From contig NZ_BJOU01000019.1 of assembly GCF_009932435.1 (NCBI RefSeq), forward strand, positions 62,001 through 126,000: a stretch of DNA of 64,000 nt. The letters run 5' to 3'. This stretch comes from Gordonia crocea (GTDB taxonomy: Bacteria; Actinomycetota; Actinomycetes; Mycobacteriales; Mycobacteriaceae). The stretch's first letter is position 1. Each line of letters begins with the position of its first letter. The notes below the pieces were generated by a model, which had not been told where the DNA came from, ran no database searches, and worked only from the letters and a program-made list of their open reading frames with translations. The position numbers and the translations under genes are program-made. Shown here piece by piece: positions 14,608 to 26,100 of this stretch.

Positions 14608-15267
14608 ATGAGTAACCAGAGCAGCACGAAGGGCCTGTTGGGCACCAAGCTCGGCATGACCCAGGTGTTCGACGAGAACAACCGCGTCGTCCCGGTGACC
14701 GTGGTCCAGGCCGGACCCAACGTCATCACCCAGATCCGCACCGCGGAGCGCGACGGCTACACCGCCGTCCAGCTCGCCTACGGGGCCATCGACCCCCGCA
14801 AGGTCAACAAGCCGGTGACCGGACAGTTCGCCAAGGCCGGTGTCACGCCGCGCCGCCACGTCGCGGAGATCCGCGTCGCGGACACCAGCGAGTTCGAGGT
14901 CGGCCAGGAGCTGACCGCCGAGCTCTTCGCCGAGGGCGCGCTGGTCGACGTGACCGGCACCTCCAAGGGCAAGGGCTTCGCCGGCGTCATGAAGCGCCAC
15001 GGCTTCGCCGGTCTGGGCGCCAGCCACGGTGCCCACCGCGTGCACCGCGCACCCGGCTCGATCGGTGGCTGTGCCACCCCGGGTCGCGTGTTCAAGGGCA
15101 TGCGCATGGCCGGCCGCATGGGTAACGACAAGGTGACCACGCAGAACCTCACCGTCCACAAGGTGGACACCGAGGCCGGTCTGCTGTTGATCAAGGGCGC
15201 GATCCCCGGCCGCAAGGGCGGCATCGTGGTCGTGCGCGACGCAGTGAAGGGTGGTGCGACCAAGTGA
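14608..15267 (+). CDS. rplC: 50S ribosomal protein L3
   Basis: A 219-residue L3. The N-terminal [15 protein letters not shown] and the central [17 protein letters not shown], the extension that reaches toward the peptidyl transferase centre, are intact, as is [15 protein letters not shown]3 is an early assembly protein of the large subunit. Its TGA overlaps the GTG of rplD (15264-15267), indicating translational coupling. Confidence 0.98.
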   Translation: MSNQSSTKGLLGTKLGMTQVFDENNRVVPVTVVQAGPNVITQIRTAERDGYTAVQLAYGAIDPRKVNKPVTGQFAKAGVTPRRHVAEIRVADTSEFEVGQELTAELFAEGALVDVTGTSKGKGFAGVMKRHGFAGLGASHGAHRVHRAPGSIGGCATPGRVFKGMRMAGRMGNDKVTTQNLTVHKVDTEAGLLLIKGAIPGRKGGIVVVRDAVKGGATK

Positions 15268-15929
15268 GCACCGAGACGAAGACCAACTTGAAGTTGGACG
15301 TCAAGACCACCGATGGCAAGACCGACGGAACCGTCGAGCTGCCCGCGGAGATCTTCGACGCCCCGGCCAACATCGCGCTCCTGCACCAGGTCGTCGTGGC
15401 CCAGCAGGCCGCGGCCCGCCAGGGCACGCACGCGACCAAGACCCGCGGCGAGGTCCGCGGCGGTGGCGCCAAGCCGTACCGCCAGAAGGGCACCGGCCGT
15501 GCACGTCAGGGCTCGACCCGTGCGCCGCAGTTCACCGGTGGTGGCACCGTCCACGGCCCGCAGCCGCGCGACTACAGCCAGCGCACCCCCAAGAAGATGA
15601 AGGCCGCCGCCCTGCGCGGAGCCCTCTCCGACCGGGCGCGCAACGACCGCATCCACGTCGTCACCGAGCTGGTTGCCGGGCAGACCCCGTCGACCAAGTC
15701 GGCGCGCAAGTTCCTGGAGCTGCTCAGCGACCGTCGCAACTTCCTCGTCGTGCTCTCGCGCGAGGACGAGGCGGCTTGGCGCAGTGTGGCCAACCTCGGC
15801 AACGTCAACCCGATCGCGCCGGACCAGCTGAACACCTACGACGTTCTGTACTCCGACGATGTCGTGTTCACCGTCGAGACGCTGAACGCCTTCATCGAGG
15901 GCAATCAGAGCAAGAAAGAGGAGGCCTAG
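15264..15929 (+). CDS. rplD: 50S ribosomal protein L4
   Basis: A 221-residue L4. The long loop lining the exit tunnel is present ([20 protein letters not shown], then [15 protein letters not shown]). L4 is a primary rRNA binder and, in enterobacteria, the autoregulator of the S10 operon; that mechanism is not established in actinobacteria. GTG start overlaps rplC; rplW begins two bases after the stop. Confidence 0.98.
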   Translation: MSTETKTNLKLDVKTTDGKTDGTVELPAEIFDAPANIALLHQVVVAQQAAARQGTHATKTRGEVRGGGAKPYRQKGTGRARQGSTRAPQFTGGGTVHGPQPRDYSQRTPKKMKAAALRGALSDRARNDRIHVVTELVAGQTPSTKSARKFLELLSDRRNFLVVLSREDEAAWRSVANLGNVNPIAPDQLNTYDVLYSDDVVFTVETLNAFIEGNQSKKEEA

Positions 15930-15931
15930 GT

Positions 15932-16237
15932 ATGGCTACGCACGCTGATCCGCGTGACATCATCCTGGCGCCGGTGATCTCGGAGAAGGCCTACGGGCTG
16001 ATCGAGGACAACGTCTACACGTTCATCGTGGCGCCGTCGTCGAACAAGACCGAGATCAAGATCGCGGTCGAGAAGATCTTCGACGTGAAGGTGGCGAGCG
16101 TCAACACCGCCAACCGCCAGGGCAAGCGCAAGCGCTCCCGCGGTGGTTTCGGGCAGCGTCGCTCGACCAAGCGCGCGATTGTGACCCTGGCCGAAGGCAG
16201 CAAGCCGATCGAGATCTTCGGGAACCCGGGCGCGTAA
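15932..16237 (+). CDS. rplW: 50S ribosomal protein L23
   Basis: A 101-residue L23. [20 protein letters not shown] and [20 protein letters not shown] are typical, and the basic loop [13 protein letters not shown] inserts into 23S rRNA. L23 lies at the exit tunnel and docks trigger factor and SRP. It has an AGGAGG-like site within the end of rplD. A 36-base gap separates it from rplB. Confidence 0.97.
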   Translation: MATHADPRDIILAPVISEKAYGLIEDNVYTFIVAPSSNKTEIKIAVEKIFDVKVASVNTANRQGKRKRSRGGFGQRRSTKRAIVTLAEGSKPIEIFGNPGA

Positions 16238-16273
16238 GCGCCGGCACCGGAGACGAGTAGAGGACTTTGACTC

Positions 16274-17110
16274 ATGGCAATTCGTAAGTACAAGCCGACG
16301 ACCCCGGGTCGTCGCGGTGCGAGCGGTTCGGACTTCTCGGAGATCACCCGTGATCACCCGGAGAAGTCGCTGGTCCGCCCGCTGCACGGCCGTGGCGGCC
16401 GCAACGCGCACGGACGCATCACCACCCGTCACAAGGGTGGCGGGCACAAGCGCGCCTACCGCGTCATCGACTTCCGTCGTAACGACAAGGACGGCATCAA
16501 CGCCAAGGTCGCTCACATCGAGTACGACCCCAACCGCACCGCGCGCATCGCGCTGCTGCACTTCTTCGACGGCGAGAAGCGATACATCATCGCGCCGAAG
16601 GGGCTGTCGCAGGGCGACATCGTCGAGACCGGCCCCAACGCCGACATCAAGCCGGGCAACAACCTGCCGCTGCGCAACATCCCGACCGGTACGGTCATCC
16701 ACGCGGTGGAGCTCCGTCCGGGTGGCGGTGCCAAGATGGCCCGCAGCGCCGGCGCGTCGATCCAGCTCCTCGGCAAGGAGGGCACGTACGCGACCCTCCG
16801 CATGCCGTCGGGTGAAATCCGCCGCGTCGACGTGCGCTGCCGCGCCTCCGTCGGCGAGGTCGGCAACGCCGAGCAGAGCAACATCAACTGGGGCAAGGCC
16901 GGCCGCATGCGGTGGAAGGGCAAGCGCCCGACCGTCCGCGGTGTGGTCATGAACCCGGTCGACCACCCGCACGGTGGTGGCGAGGGCAAGACCTCCGGTG
17001 GTCGCCACCCGGTCAGCCCGTGGGGCAAGCCCGAGGGCCGCACCCGCAAGAACAAGCCGAGCGACAAGCTCATCGTCCGACGCCGCCGCACCGGCAAGAA
17101 CAAGCGATAA
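16274..17110 (+). CDS. rplB: 50S ribosomal protein L2
   Basis: A 278-residue L2. Canonical motifs include [19 protein letters not shown] near residue 50, the SH3-like core ([19 protein letters not shown]), and the C-terminal [20 protein letters not shown] with the conserved His implicated in the peptidyl transferase region. L2 is one of the most conserved large-subunit proteins and bridges the subunits. ATG at 16274 with AGAGGA upstream; rpsS follows after 18 bases. Confidence 0.98.
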   Translation: MAIRKYKPTTPGRRGASGSDFSEITRDHPEKSLVRPLHGRGGRNAHGRITTRHKGGGHKRAYRVIDFRRNDKDGINAKVAHIEYDPNRTARIALLHFFDGEKRYIIAPKGLSQGDIVETGPNADIKPGNNLPLRNIPTGTVIHAVELRPGGGAKMARSAGASIQLLGKEGTYATLRMPSGEIRRVDVRCRASVGEVGNAEQSNINWGKAGRMRWKGKRPTVRGVVMNPVDHPHGGGEGKTSGGRHPVSPWGKPEGRTRKNKPSDKLIVRRRRTGKNKR

Positions 17111-17128
17111 ACAGGAGGGAGTTAGAGA

Positions 17129-17410
17129 ATGCCACGCAGCCTCAAGAAGGGCCCGTTCGTCGACGACCACCTCCTCGCGAAGGTGGACGCTCAGAACGAA
17201 AAGGGCACCAAGCAGGTCATCAAGACCTGGTCGCGCCGCTCGACCATCATCCCCGACTTCATCGGTCACACCTTCGCCGTCCACGACGGTCGCAAGCACG
17301 TGCCGGTGTTCGTCTCGGACAACATGGTCGGCCACAAGCTGGGCGAGTTCGCCCCGACCCGTACGTTCAAAGGTCACATCAAGGATGACCGGAAAGCGAA
17401 GCGCCGGTAA
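17129..17410 (+). CDS. rpsS: 30S ribosomal protein S19
   Basis: A 93-residue S19 with [16 protein letters not shown] at the start and [19 protein letters not shown] in the core. It sits in the small-subunit head next to S13 and contacts the decoding-site tRNA. An AGGAGG site lies ahead of the ATG. Only two bases separate it from rplV. Confidence 0.98.
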   Translation: MPRSLKKGPFVDDHLLAKVDAQNEKGTKQVIKTWSRRSTIIPDFIGHTFAVHDGRKHVPVFVSDNMVGHKLGEFAPTRTFKGHIKDDRKAKRR

Positions 17411-17412
17411 TC

Positions 17413-18668
<1,256 letters not shown>

Positions 18669-18670
18669 CC

Positions 18671-19087
18671 ATGTTGATCCCACGTCGGGTTAAACACCGC
18701 AAGCAGCACCACCCCAGCCTGAAGGGCCGGGCGTCCGGTGGCACCAAGGTGACCTTCGGTGACTACGGCATCCAGGCGCTCGAGGGTGCCTACATCACCA
18801 ACCGGCAGATCGAGTCCGCTCGTATCGCCATCAACCGGCACATCAAGCGTGGCGGCAAGGTGTGGATCAACATCTTCCCGGACCGTCCGCTGACGAAGAA
18901 GCCCGCCGAGACCCGCATGGGTTCCGGCAAGGGTTCGCCGGAGTGGTGGGTGGCCCCGGTGAAGCCGGGCCGCGTGCTGTTCGAGATGACCTACCCCAAC
19001 GAGGAGATTGCTCGCGAGGCCCTGCGCCGCGCGCAGCACAAGCTCCCGATCAAGACCCGGATCGTGACGCGAGAGGAGCGCTTCTGA
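18671..19087 (+). CDS. rplP: 50S ribosomal protein L16
   Basis: A 138-residue L16. [20 protein letters not shown] and the conserved [20 protein letters not shown] are present. L16 organises the A-site side of the large subunit and is a late assembly protein. Its TGA overlaps the ATG of rpmC by one base. Confidence 0.98.
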   Translation: MLIPRRVKHRKQHHPSLKGRASGGTKVTFGDYGIQALEGAYITNRQIESARIAINRHIKRGGKVWINIFPDRPLTKKPAETRMGSGKGSPEWWVAPVKPGRVLFEMTYPNEEIAREALRRAQHKLPIKTRIVTREERF

Positions 19088-19317
19088 TGGCACTGGGAGT
19101 TGCTGCTACAGAGCTGCGCGAGCTCGGCGACGACGAGTTGATCGCTCGCCTGAAGGAATCGAAGGAAGAGCTGTTCAACCTTCGCTTCCAGACGGCGACC
19201 GGTTCGCTGGACAACAACCGGCGGCTGCGCGTCGTGCGTCGCGAGATCGCCCGTATCTACACCGTGATGCGCGAGCGCGAGCTCGGCCTCGCGGGTGGGC
19301 CGGAGGCTGACGCATGA
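19087..19317 (+). CDS. rpmC: 50S ribosomal protein L29
   Basis: A 76-residue L29, a two-helix protein near the tunnel exit. [27 protein letters not shown] and [21 protein letters not shown] are the two helices. It starts on an ATG overlapping the rplP stop and ends on an ATGA shared with rpsQ, so the three are tightly coupled. The C-terminus is a few residues longer than in E. coli, as usual in this group. Confidence 0.97.
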   Translation: MALGVAATELRELGDDELIARLKESKEELFNLRFQTATGSLDNNRRLRVVRREIARIYTVMRERELGLAGGPEADA

Positions 19318-19601
19318 GTGAGGACAAGAACGTGAGCACGACCGAGGAGACCCGTGGCCGCCGCAAGGAGCGGATCGGCTATGTGGTCAGCGACAAGATG
19401 CAGAAGACGATCGTCGTCGAGCTGGAGGATCGCAAGAGCCACCCGCTGTACGGCAAGATCATCCGCACCACCAGCAAGGTGAAGGCCCACGACGAGAATG
19501 GCGACGCCGGCATTGGCGACCGCGTTCTCCTCATGGAGACCCGCCCGACCAGCGCCACCAAGCGCTGGCGCCTGGTGGAGGTGCTGGAGAAGGCCAAGTA
19601 A
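19314..19601 (+). CDS. rpsQ: 30S ribosomal protein S17
   Basis: A 95-residue S17. The OB-fold core begins at [21 protein letters not shown] and ends in [17 protein letters not shown]. The first 15 residues form an actinobacterial N-terminal extension. It is the last gene of this part of the S10 operon: a strong hairpin follows 26 bases after the stop and the next ribosomal gene, rplN, lies about 43.8 kb away. In most bacteria rplN follows rpsQ directly. Confidence 0.97.
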   Translation: MSEDKNVSTTEETRGRRKERIGYVVSDKMQKTIVVELEDRKSHPLYGKIIRTTSKVKAHDENGDAGIGDRVLLMETRPTSATKRWRLVEVLEKAK

Positions 19602-19627
19602 TCGGCCCCTCCGGCTCCGCCGAGACC

Positions 19628-19665
19628 ACGACGGCCCGCTTCCCGACAGGGAGGCGGGCCGTCGT
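19628..19665 (+). terminator. Strong hairpin terminator after rpsQ
   Basis: ACGACGGCCCGC (19628-19639) and GCGGGCCGTCGT (19654-19665) are perfect 12-bp complements; after one mismatch TCCC and GGGA extend the stem around GACA. There is no U-tract, as often in high-GC actinobacteria. It lies in the 100-base gap between the convergent rpsQ and HMG-CoA-lyase-like genes and could stop both transcripts. Confidence 0.8.
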
Positions 19666-19701
19666 CGGTCGGGTCCGACAACGCCGCGTGCCGCGACGGG
19701 T

Positions 19702-20592
19702 CTAGCGGGTGCGGTCGCCGGCGGCGAGCAGGGCGCTGGGCAGCTCATGCCCGACGACCCGCCGGGCGACGCGGGCGGCCTCGATCGCCCGGTCGACGTC
19801 GACGTCGACGTCGATCCCGCTGTCGCGCAACAGGTAGACGAGGTCTTCGGTGGCGATGTTGCCGGTGGCGCCCGGTGCGAACGGGCAGCCGCCCAGCCCG
19901 CCGGCCGACGAGTCCAGCCGGGTCACGCCCGCCTCGACGGCGGCATAGGCGCTGGCCAGCCCGGCGCCGCGGGTGTTGTGGAAGTGGCAGCTCAGCGGTA
20001 GGTCGCCGATCAGCGGACGGATCCGGTCCAGCACCGTGGTCACGCGCGCGGGCACGGCGGTCCCGATGGTGTCGGCGACCATGATCCGGTCGACGCCGGC
20101 GGCGACGGCCGCGTCGACCACCGAGCGCACCCGATCGACCGGGGTGGGGCCGTCGAAGGGGCAGTCCCACACGGTGGCGACGGCGATTTCGACCGTCGCC
20201 CCGCCGTCGGCCGCAATCGACACGATCTCCGGGATGAGGCCGACCGCCTCGGCAGTGCCACGGCCGACGTTGGCGCGGCTGAACCCGTCGGACGCCGCCA
20301 CGACGTACTCGATGGAATCGATCCCGGCCGCCACGGCCCGCTTGGCCCCGTTGGGACTGGCGACCAGGGCGGAGAACGCGACCCCGGGGTAGCGGGCCAG
20401 CTCGGCGGCGAGGTCGGGGGCGTCGGCGAGCGCCGGCACCTTGGTCGGGGACACGAAAGCGGTCGCCTCGACCTCGGTGACGCCGGTGGCGACGATCGCC
20501 TCGAGCAGGGCGAGCTTCGCGTCGAGGGGGATCGGTACCTCGATCTGCAAGCCGTCGCGCATCGCGACGTCGCGGATGGTCACATGCGTCAT
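19702..20592 (-). CDS. Hydroxymethylglutaryl-CoA lyase-like enzyme
   Basis: A 296-residue TIM-barrel lyase of the HMGL/DRE family. RDGLQIE near residue 12 holds the catalytic Arg-Asp, CHFHNTRG gives the metal-binding His pair, and SSAGGLGGCPFAPGATGN is the HMG-CoA lyase signature with the catalytic Cys. The enzyme cleaves 3-hydroxy-3-methylglutaryl-CoA, or a related 3-hydroxyacyl-CoA such as citramalyl-CoA, to acetyl-CoA and a keto product. The ATG at 20592 overlaps the stop of the upstream CoA-transferase gene (ATGA), so transfer of CoA and cleavage are probably consecutive steps, as in the SUGCT/HMGCL pair of leucine breakdown. An upstream frame extension is not family-like. Confidence 0.85.
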   Translation of the reverse strand: MTHVTIRDVAMRDGLQIEVPIPLDAKLALLEAIVATGVTEVEATAFVSPTKVPALADAPDLAAELARYPGVAFSALVASPNGAKRAVAAGIDSIEYVVAASDGFSRANVGRGTAEAVGLIPEIVSIAADGGATVEIAVATVWDCPFDGPTPVDRVRSVVDAAVAAGVDRIMVADTIGTAVPARVTTVLDRIRPLIGDLPLSCHFHNTRGAGLASAYAAVEAGVTRLDSSAGGLGGCPFAPGATGNIATEDLVYLLRDSGIDVDVDVDRAIEAARVARRVVGHELPSALLAAGDRTR

Positions 20593-21791
20593 AGGATTCC
20601 CCTGTCGCGCAGTTCGGCGATCTTCTCGTCGGGGTAGCCGAGCAACTCGCCGAACACCTGCGCGTTGTCCTGGCCCGGCCGCGCAGGGCCGGCGCGGCGG
20701 ATCGATCCCGGTGTCTCGGAGAGTTTCGGGACGATCCCCGGTCCCTTCACCGCCCGTCCGATCCGTTCGTCGTAGTGATCGACGATCATGTCGCGCGCCA
20801 GCAACTGGGGGTCGCGCACCACCTGGGCGACGGTGTTGATCGGCCCGCACACCACGCCGGCCTCGGTCAACCGGTCGGTGATCTCGCCGGGGGAGAGCTG
20901 CGCCGCCCACGCGCCGATGATCGCGTCGAGTTCGTCTTGGTGGGCACCCCGGGCGTTGTGGTCGGCGTAGTCGGGGTCGTGTGCCAGTTCGGGGCGGCCC
21001 ATCGCCGCGCACAGCCGTGCGAACACGGTGTCCTGGTTGGCGGCGATGACCAGCCAGGTGCCGTCGGAGGCCTGGTAGATGTTGGACGGTGCGAGCCCGT
21101 CGAGTCGGGTGCCCGACGGTCCGCGGACGACACCGCCGACGTCGTAGTCGGGGATGGTGGACTCTTGGACGGCCAGGCAGGCCTCGATCAGGGCGGCGTC
21201 GACGACCTGCCCGCGGCCGGTGACGGTGCGCCGGTACAGCGCCGCCAACGCCCCCTGTGCGGCGAACATGCCCGCCAGGCTGTCGCCGAGCGAGATCGCC
21301 AATCGCGGCGGCGGCCCGCCGGGGAAGCCGTTCATGTGGCGCAACCCGCTGGCCGCCTCGGCGACCGACGCATAGCCCGCCTTGCCCGCGTCGGGTCCGG
21401 TCTGCCCGTAGCCGGACACCCGGACCAGGATGATGCCGGGGTTGGCCGCCGACAGCACCTCGTAGCCCAAGCCCCACTTCTCCAACGTGCCCGGCCGGAA
21501 GTTCTCGACGATGATGTCCGAGCGCCCGACCAGGTCCAGGAAGACCTCCCGGCCCTCGGGCCGGCGCAGGTCGAGCGTCACCGCGGACTTGTTGCGGGCG
21601 TGGACGGTCCACAGCAGACGGTGCCCGTCCACGTCGACCTGGCCCCACCCCCGGATCGGGTCGGGGTGTCCGGGCGGCTCGATCTTGATCACCTCGGCAC
21701 CCATGTCGCCGAGCAGTCGACCGGCGAACGGGCCGGAGATCAGCGTGCCGATTTCGAGTACGCGGATCCCGTCGAGGGCGCCGGTCACCAC
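20589..21791 (-). CDS. CaiB/BaiF class III CoA-transferase
   Basis: A 400-residue family III CoA-transferase. It starts LDGIRVLEIGTLISGPFAGRLLGDMGAEVIKIE, has the NFRPGTLEKWGLGYE motif, and the catalytic Asp is Asp170 in ISLGDSLAG, which would form the acyl-aspartyl intermediate. Unlike the racemase at 5982-7085 it lacks the His/Asp/Glu racemase set. Substrate is probably a dicarboxylate such as 3-hydroxy-3-methylglutarate or citramalate, inferred from the coupled lyase gene that overlaps its stop. Start is one of two adjacent GTG codons (21791 or 21788). Confidence 0.8.
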   Translation of the reverse strand: MVTGALDGIRVLEIGTLISGPFAGRLLGDMGAEVIKIEPPGHPDPIRGWGQVDVDGHRLLWTVHARNKSAVTLDLRRPEGREVFLDLVGRSDIIVENFRPGTLEKWGLGYEVLSAANPGIILVRVSGYGQTGPDAGKAGYASVAEAASGLRHMNGFPGGPPPRLAISLGDSLAGMFAAQGALAALYRRTVTGRGQVVDAALIEACLAVQESTIPDYDVGGVVRGPSGTRLDGLAPSNIYQASDGTWLVIAANQDTVFARLCAAMGRPELAHDPDYADHNARGAHQDELDAIIGAWAAQLSPGEITDRLTEAGVVCGPINTVAQVVRDPQLLARDMIVDHYDERIGRAVKGPGIVPKLSETPGSIRRAGPARPGQDNAQVFGELLGYPDEKIAELRDRGIL

Positions 21792-21863
21792 GCCACCATC
21801 TTCATCGATGTCACAGTCGACGATTATCCCTTGCCGGGCGTGCCGGCGGCCACGGACCGCGCG

Positions 21864-22463
21864 CTAGAGCTGGTCGCCGGTCCCGGTGGACTGGTGGTTG
21901 AGCGCTGCGGCCTTCGCCGAGATCCAGTCGACGTAGGCCAAGCCGATCGCCGACGCGATGAACGCCATGTGGATCAGGGTCTGCCACATCAGCTTGTCGG
22001 CGCCGTTGGGTTGGTTGACCGTCGCACCCGCCTCGATGAACGACTTGAGCAGGTGGATCGACGAGATGCCGATGATCGACATCGCCAGCTTCACCTTTAG
22101 CACGTTCGGGTTAACATGCGACAGCCATTCCGGCTTGTCCGGATGGCTCTCCATCCCGATCCGTGAAACGAAGGTCTCATAGCCGCCGATGATCACCATG
22201 ATCAACAGGTTGGCGATCATCACGACGTCGACGAGGCCGAGGACGATCAGCATGACGTCTTCTTCGGAGAGCTCGCCGAAGTCGCGGATGAGGTGGACCA
22301 ATTCCTTCCAGAACACCACCACATAGACGGCCTGCGCGGCGATCAGCCCGATGTAGAGCGGGGCCTGCAGCCAGCGGCTGACGAAGATCGACGAGCCGAC
22401 GAATCGGACAAATGTCTCCTGCGCGGGATGCCGCGGGGAGATCTGGCGAGTAGCTGATTCCAT
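21864..22463 (-). CDS. YqhA-family (UPF0114) inner-membrane protein
   Basis: A 199-residue membrane protein with about four hydrophobic helices (LQAPLYIGLIAAQAVYVVVF, VMLIVLGLVDVVMIANLLIM, VKLAMSIIGISSIHLLKSFI, LIHMAFIASAIGLAYVDWI) and the family motif GGYETFVSRI. UPF0114 proteins are widespread and of unknown function. The ATG at 22463 is used; the open frame extends 21 codons further without family similarity. TAATCT ten bases upstream may be the -10 of a nearly leaderless message. Confidence 0.75.
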   Translation of the reverse strand: MESATRQISPRHPAQETFVRFVGSSIFVSRWLQAPLYIGLIAAQAVYVVVFWKELVHLIRDFGELSEEDVMLIVLGLVDVVMIANLLIMVIIGGYETFVSRIGMESHPDKPEWLSHVNPNVLKVKLAMSIIGISSIHLLKSFIEAGATVNQPNGADKLMWQTLIHMAFIASAIGLAYVDWISAKAAALNHQSTGTGDQL

Positions 22464-22509
22464 AATGTCGACCAGATTAACCGACGACGGGCCGAGCGGC
22501 CCGGGGACG

Positions 22510-22893
22510 TCATCCGTGCAGTTCAATCCCTATGTTGTTGGCCATCCCGCCGCGCAGTTTCGAGAAGAAGGTGAAGCCGCGGCCGAGGAGTCCGTACCGG
22601 CGGTTGATCGCCGCATAGACATCACCGGTCTGGGCCGGGTCGAGGAGGCGTGCGGTGGCCGGGACCGCGTCGCCCTTGACGTTGCCCCGGACGTCGCACG
22701 GCGCGATCGTCACGCCCGGGGTGTTGCGGATCCGCTTGACCTTCCACGCCGACGACTGCGAGATCACCCACAGCGTCCCGTCGCCGGCCGGCGAGGGGGC
22801 CGCCCACACCGGGGTCGGCTTGGGTCGGCCGTCCTTGGTGAAGGTGGTCAGACTGATGTAGTCCGAACGGGCGACATCGGCGAACGCGTTCAT
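22510..22893 (-). CDS. PPOX-class F420- or flavin-dependent oxidoreductase
   Basis: A 127-residue split-barrel protein of the pyridoxamine-phosphate-oxidase-like superfamily. SDYISLTTFTKDGRPKPTPVW and VTIAPCDVRGNVKGDAVPATARLL match the small actinobacterial F420-type subgroup, which reduces or binds F420 and acts in biliverdin-like or xenobiotic reduction. The cofactor cannot be decided from sequence alone. A -10-like TATAAA lies six bases upstream of the ATG at 22893 on the minus strand, suggesting a leaderless message. It is divergent from the synthetase gene at 23118 and unlikely to be part of that cluster. Confidence 0.7.
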   Translation of the reverse strand: MNAFADVARSDYISLTTFTKDGRPKPTPVWAAPSPAGDGTLWVISQSSAWKVKRIRNTPGVTIAPCDVRGNVKGDAVPATARLLDPAQTGDVYAAINRRYGLLGRGFTFFSKLRGGMANNIGIELHG

Positions 22894-22910
22894 GCTCCGT
22901 TTATACCGGA

Positions 22911-22932
22911 ACCGGCCGTCAACCGGCCGTCA
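22911..22932 (+). repeat. Tandem 11-bp repeat in the region before the first synthetase
   Basis: ACCGGCCGTCA occurs twice without a gap (22911-22921, 22922-22932) in the 224-base divergent region between the PPOX gene and the first NRPS gene. It could be a regulator half-site pair. I see no convincing -35/-10 for the synthetase gene and no iron box (IdeR/Fur-like) in this region. Confidence 0.4.
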
Positions 22933-23117
22933 CCGATTCGAAACACCAGTAACGGCATGACACAATCGAAACGATAGAACCAAGGGCGCACCACAACCCG
23001 GAGCGGGATGTTCTGTGCCCTTCCGGCATGCGCAACACACCGCCAGTGGACGCGCCTGTAGGAGAATGAGACGTTGGGTTCAGCGCGCGATCGGCGGGAG
23101 GGAGCGAGGAAGTCAAG

Positions 23118-26100
23118 TTGGGTCGGGAGAACAGCGCGGCGAACCGCTTCGGCGGTGCCGCCGGGAGTCGCGCCGTGCCGCAGCCTGACGCGCTCTTGCC
23201 GCTGACCGCCCCCCAGCGCGGAATCTGGTTCGCCGAGGACCTGACCTCGGACTATTCGGTCAACATCGCGCACTTCGTCGATATCCACCACGGCCCCGGA
23301 GACCTCGACATCGATCTGCTCCTCGAATGCTCGCAGGACGTGATCGACCTGATGGGCGCGTTCAAGGTCCGCTTCACCCTGGTCGACGGCGTGCCGATGC
23401 AGTACGCAGATCCCGACTATCCGCCGGTGACGGTCGTCCACGACTTCCGCGACCGCGACGACGCCGATGCCGCCGCGCGCGCGTGGATGGAAGCCGACTA
23501 CCGGCGGCCGGTAGACATCCTGGCCGATCCGCTGCTGATCGTCGCCTGCCTGCGGATCTCCGACGAGCGCACCATCTGGTACCAGCGCGGGCACCACATC
23601 CTCTGCGACGGCCTCGCCGCCAACACGTCGATGCGGCGCGCTCTGGCCCGCTATGCGGCATTGCGTGCCGGCGACGAGGTCGACGACACGGCCGGGGCGA
23701 CGCTCGACGAGGTCGTCGCCTACGACGCGGACTACGTCGGCAGCGAGCTGTACGAGTTGGACCGGGACCACTGGTCGACCCGTATCACCGACATGCCCGA
23801 GGCGGCGAGCCTGTCCCGCGTCTCGGGCGGCGGCAGCGCCTCGGCGGCGACCCTGCATGCGCGGCGGCCGCTGGGGCCGGGGCTGCAGCGGCGGCTCGAC
23901 AAGCTGTCCGAGGAATTGGGCACGCTGCCGCCGGCCTTGCTGACCGCGGCGGTTGCGGCCTTCGTGGCGCGCATGACCGGCTCGGACGACATCGTGCTCA
24001 GCCTGCCCGTGCACGCCCGGACGACGACGGCGATCCGGCGCACCGCCGGGATGTTGTCGAACATCGTGCCGGTCCGCATCCGACGGATCGACAGTCTGAC
24101 GGTGCGCGACCTGGCCGGCCAGGCCAAAGACGAACTCCTCGGGGCGCTGGCCCATCAGCGGTACCGCTCCGAGGACATCCGCCGTGAGGCCGGGTTGGAC
24201 CCGCGCAAGCTCTATTTCGGCCCGCTGATCAACATGATGTTCTTCCGCGAGCTGGTGATCGAGGGTGCGCAACTCGACTACGAGGTGCTGACCACCGGCA
24301 TCATCGAGGATCTCGCGGTGAACCTGTACCAGTCGGTGCCCGGTGCGCCGGTGTCGCTGGACATCCTCGCCAACGCGAGCCTGTACACCCGCGAGGAGGT
24401 CGACGAGCACATCGACCGCCTGCTGGTCTTCACCGAGCGACTCCTGGCCGATCTGGACCAGCGCGTGAGCGACGTCGATCTGCTGAACGCCGGCGAGGAG
24501 TCGCAGCTCGGCGCACTCGAGCGCGGACCCGAACTGACCGTGCCGGTCGCCGACCACGTGCTCGCGCCGTTCACCGCCGCGGCGCAGGAGCACCCCGACG
24601 CGGTGGCGCTCGTCGACGACGAGCACTCCTGGACCTACCGCGACGTCGACCGGTTGCGCCGGGTCCTGGCCCGCCGCCTCGTCGACGACGGGGTCGCGCC
24701 GGGTCATCGCGTCGCGATCGCACTGCCGCGCTCGGTCGACCAGGTCCTCGCCATCTATGCGGTGTGGACCGTCGGTGCGGCGTACGTGCCGATCGACGTC
24801 GAGCTGCCGGCGCTGCGCCGCGAACACATCTTGTCGGTGTCGCGCCCGAGGCTGGTCGTCGACGAGGAATACCTGCGCGGAGTCGGCTTCTCGGCCACAG
24901 CGGCCGTCGACGACGAGTTGCTGCCGCTGCCGGCCCCGCCGTCGCCGGCGATGCCGGCCTACGTGCTGTTCACCTCCGGGTCGACCGGCACCCCCAAGGG
25001 GGTCGAGGTCAGCCACGAGGCCATCAGCCGCCGGATGGCCTGGGGGCAGCAGCGGTATCCGCTGACCCCCGACGACGTGGTCATGTACAAGACGCCGTTC
25101 ACCTTCGACGTCTCCCTGCCGGAACTGGTGGCCCCGCTGCAGGTGGGCGCCCGGATGTTCGTGGCCCGCTCCGACGGGCACCGCGACCCGGCCTACCTGC
25201 GCGAGGCCATCGAGGCCGCCTCGGTCACCAGCGTGCACTTCGTGCCGTCCATGCTCGACGTCTTCATCGCGACCGAGACGGCCCACGGCAACCCGGTCTT
25301 GGCTCCCAGCGTGCGCCGCGTCGTCGCGTCGGGGGAGGCGCTGCCGGCGACCACCGCCGCGCAGGTCGTGGACAACACGAAAGCCGAGATGGTCAACCTG
25401 TACGGCCCGACCGAGGCCGCGGTCGAGGTCACCGAGTACGTCGCCAAGCGCGGCGACCGGTCGATCCCCATCGGCCACCCGGTACCGGGCATGTCCGTGC
25501 GCGTTCTCGACTCCCGCCTGCGGCGGGTGCCGGTCGGCGTGGCCGGCGAGCTGTACCTCGTGGGACGGCAATTGGCGTATGGCTACTTCAGTGCCACCGG
25601 GCGCACCTCGCACCGCTTCGTCGCCGACCCGTTCGGCCGCTCCGAGCGGATGTACCGCACCGGCGACGTCGTGCGGTGGAATGCCGAGGGCGATCTGGAA
25701 TACCTGGGTCGCACCGACCACCAGGTGAAGATCCGCGGGCAGCGGGTCGAACTGGGCGAGATCGAGGCGGTGCTCCTCGACCAGCCCGACGTCGACGGCG
25801 CCGTCGTCGTCGTCCGCACCGACGGGCCCGCCCCCCTCCTGGTCGCGTACGTGAAAGCAGACACCGCGAAAGCGGACACCCGCGGCAACGACGATGAATT
25901 CGCCAAGCGGCTCCTCGATGAAAGCCGCCGGACCCTGCCGGCCCACATGGTGCCGGTCGCGATCGTGCTGGTCGAGGAGTTCCCGACGAACTCGGCCGGC
26001 AAACTGGACCGGGCCGCACTGCCCGAACCCGATCTCGAGGAGTTCGCGCCGGAGTACGTCGCGCCCACTACGGCCGCCGAACTCGCGACCGCCGAGGTGT

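Noticed and set aside
22530..22890. PPOX protein as a tailoring enzyme of the peptide cluster
   Set aside because: It is divergent from the synthetases, seems to have its own leaderless promoter, and belongs to a common housekeeping-type small F420/flavin protein group.
22894..23117. Iron-box (IdeR/Fur-like) control of the synthetase cluster
   Set aside because: I looked for TTAGG/CCTAA-type 19-bp boxes before 23118 and before the exporter and found none, so the siderophore idea rests only on the EntF-like first condensation domain.
19602..23117. Insertion sequence, integrase or attachment site at the edges of the inserted region
   Set aside because: No transposase, integrase, tRNA or flanking direct repeat was recognised near 19602-19701 or 63054-63376. 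The 21-bp arrays do not form a matching pair at both cluster ends: one lies before rpsJ, not after rpsQ.
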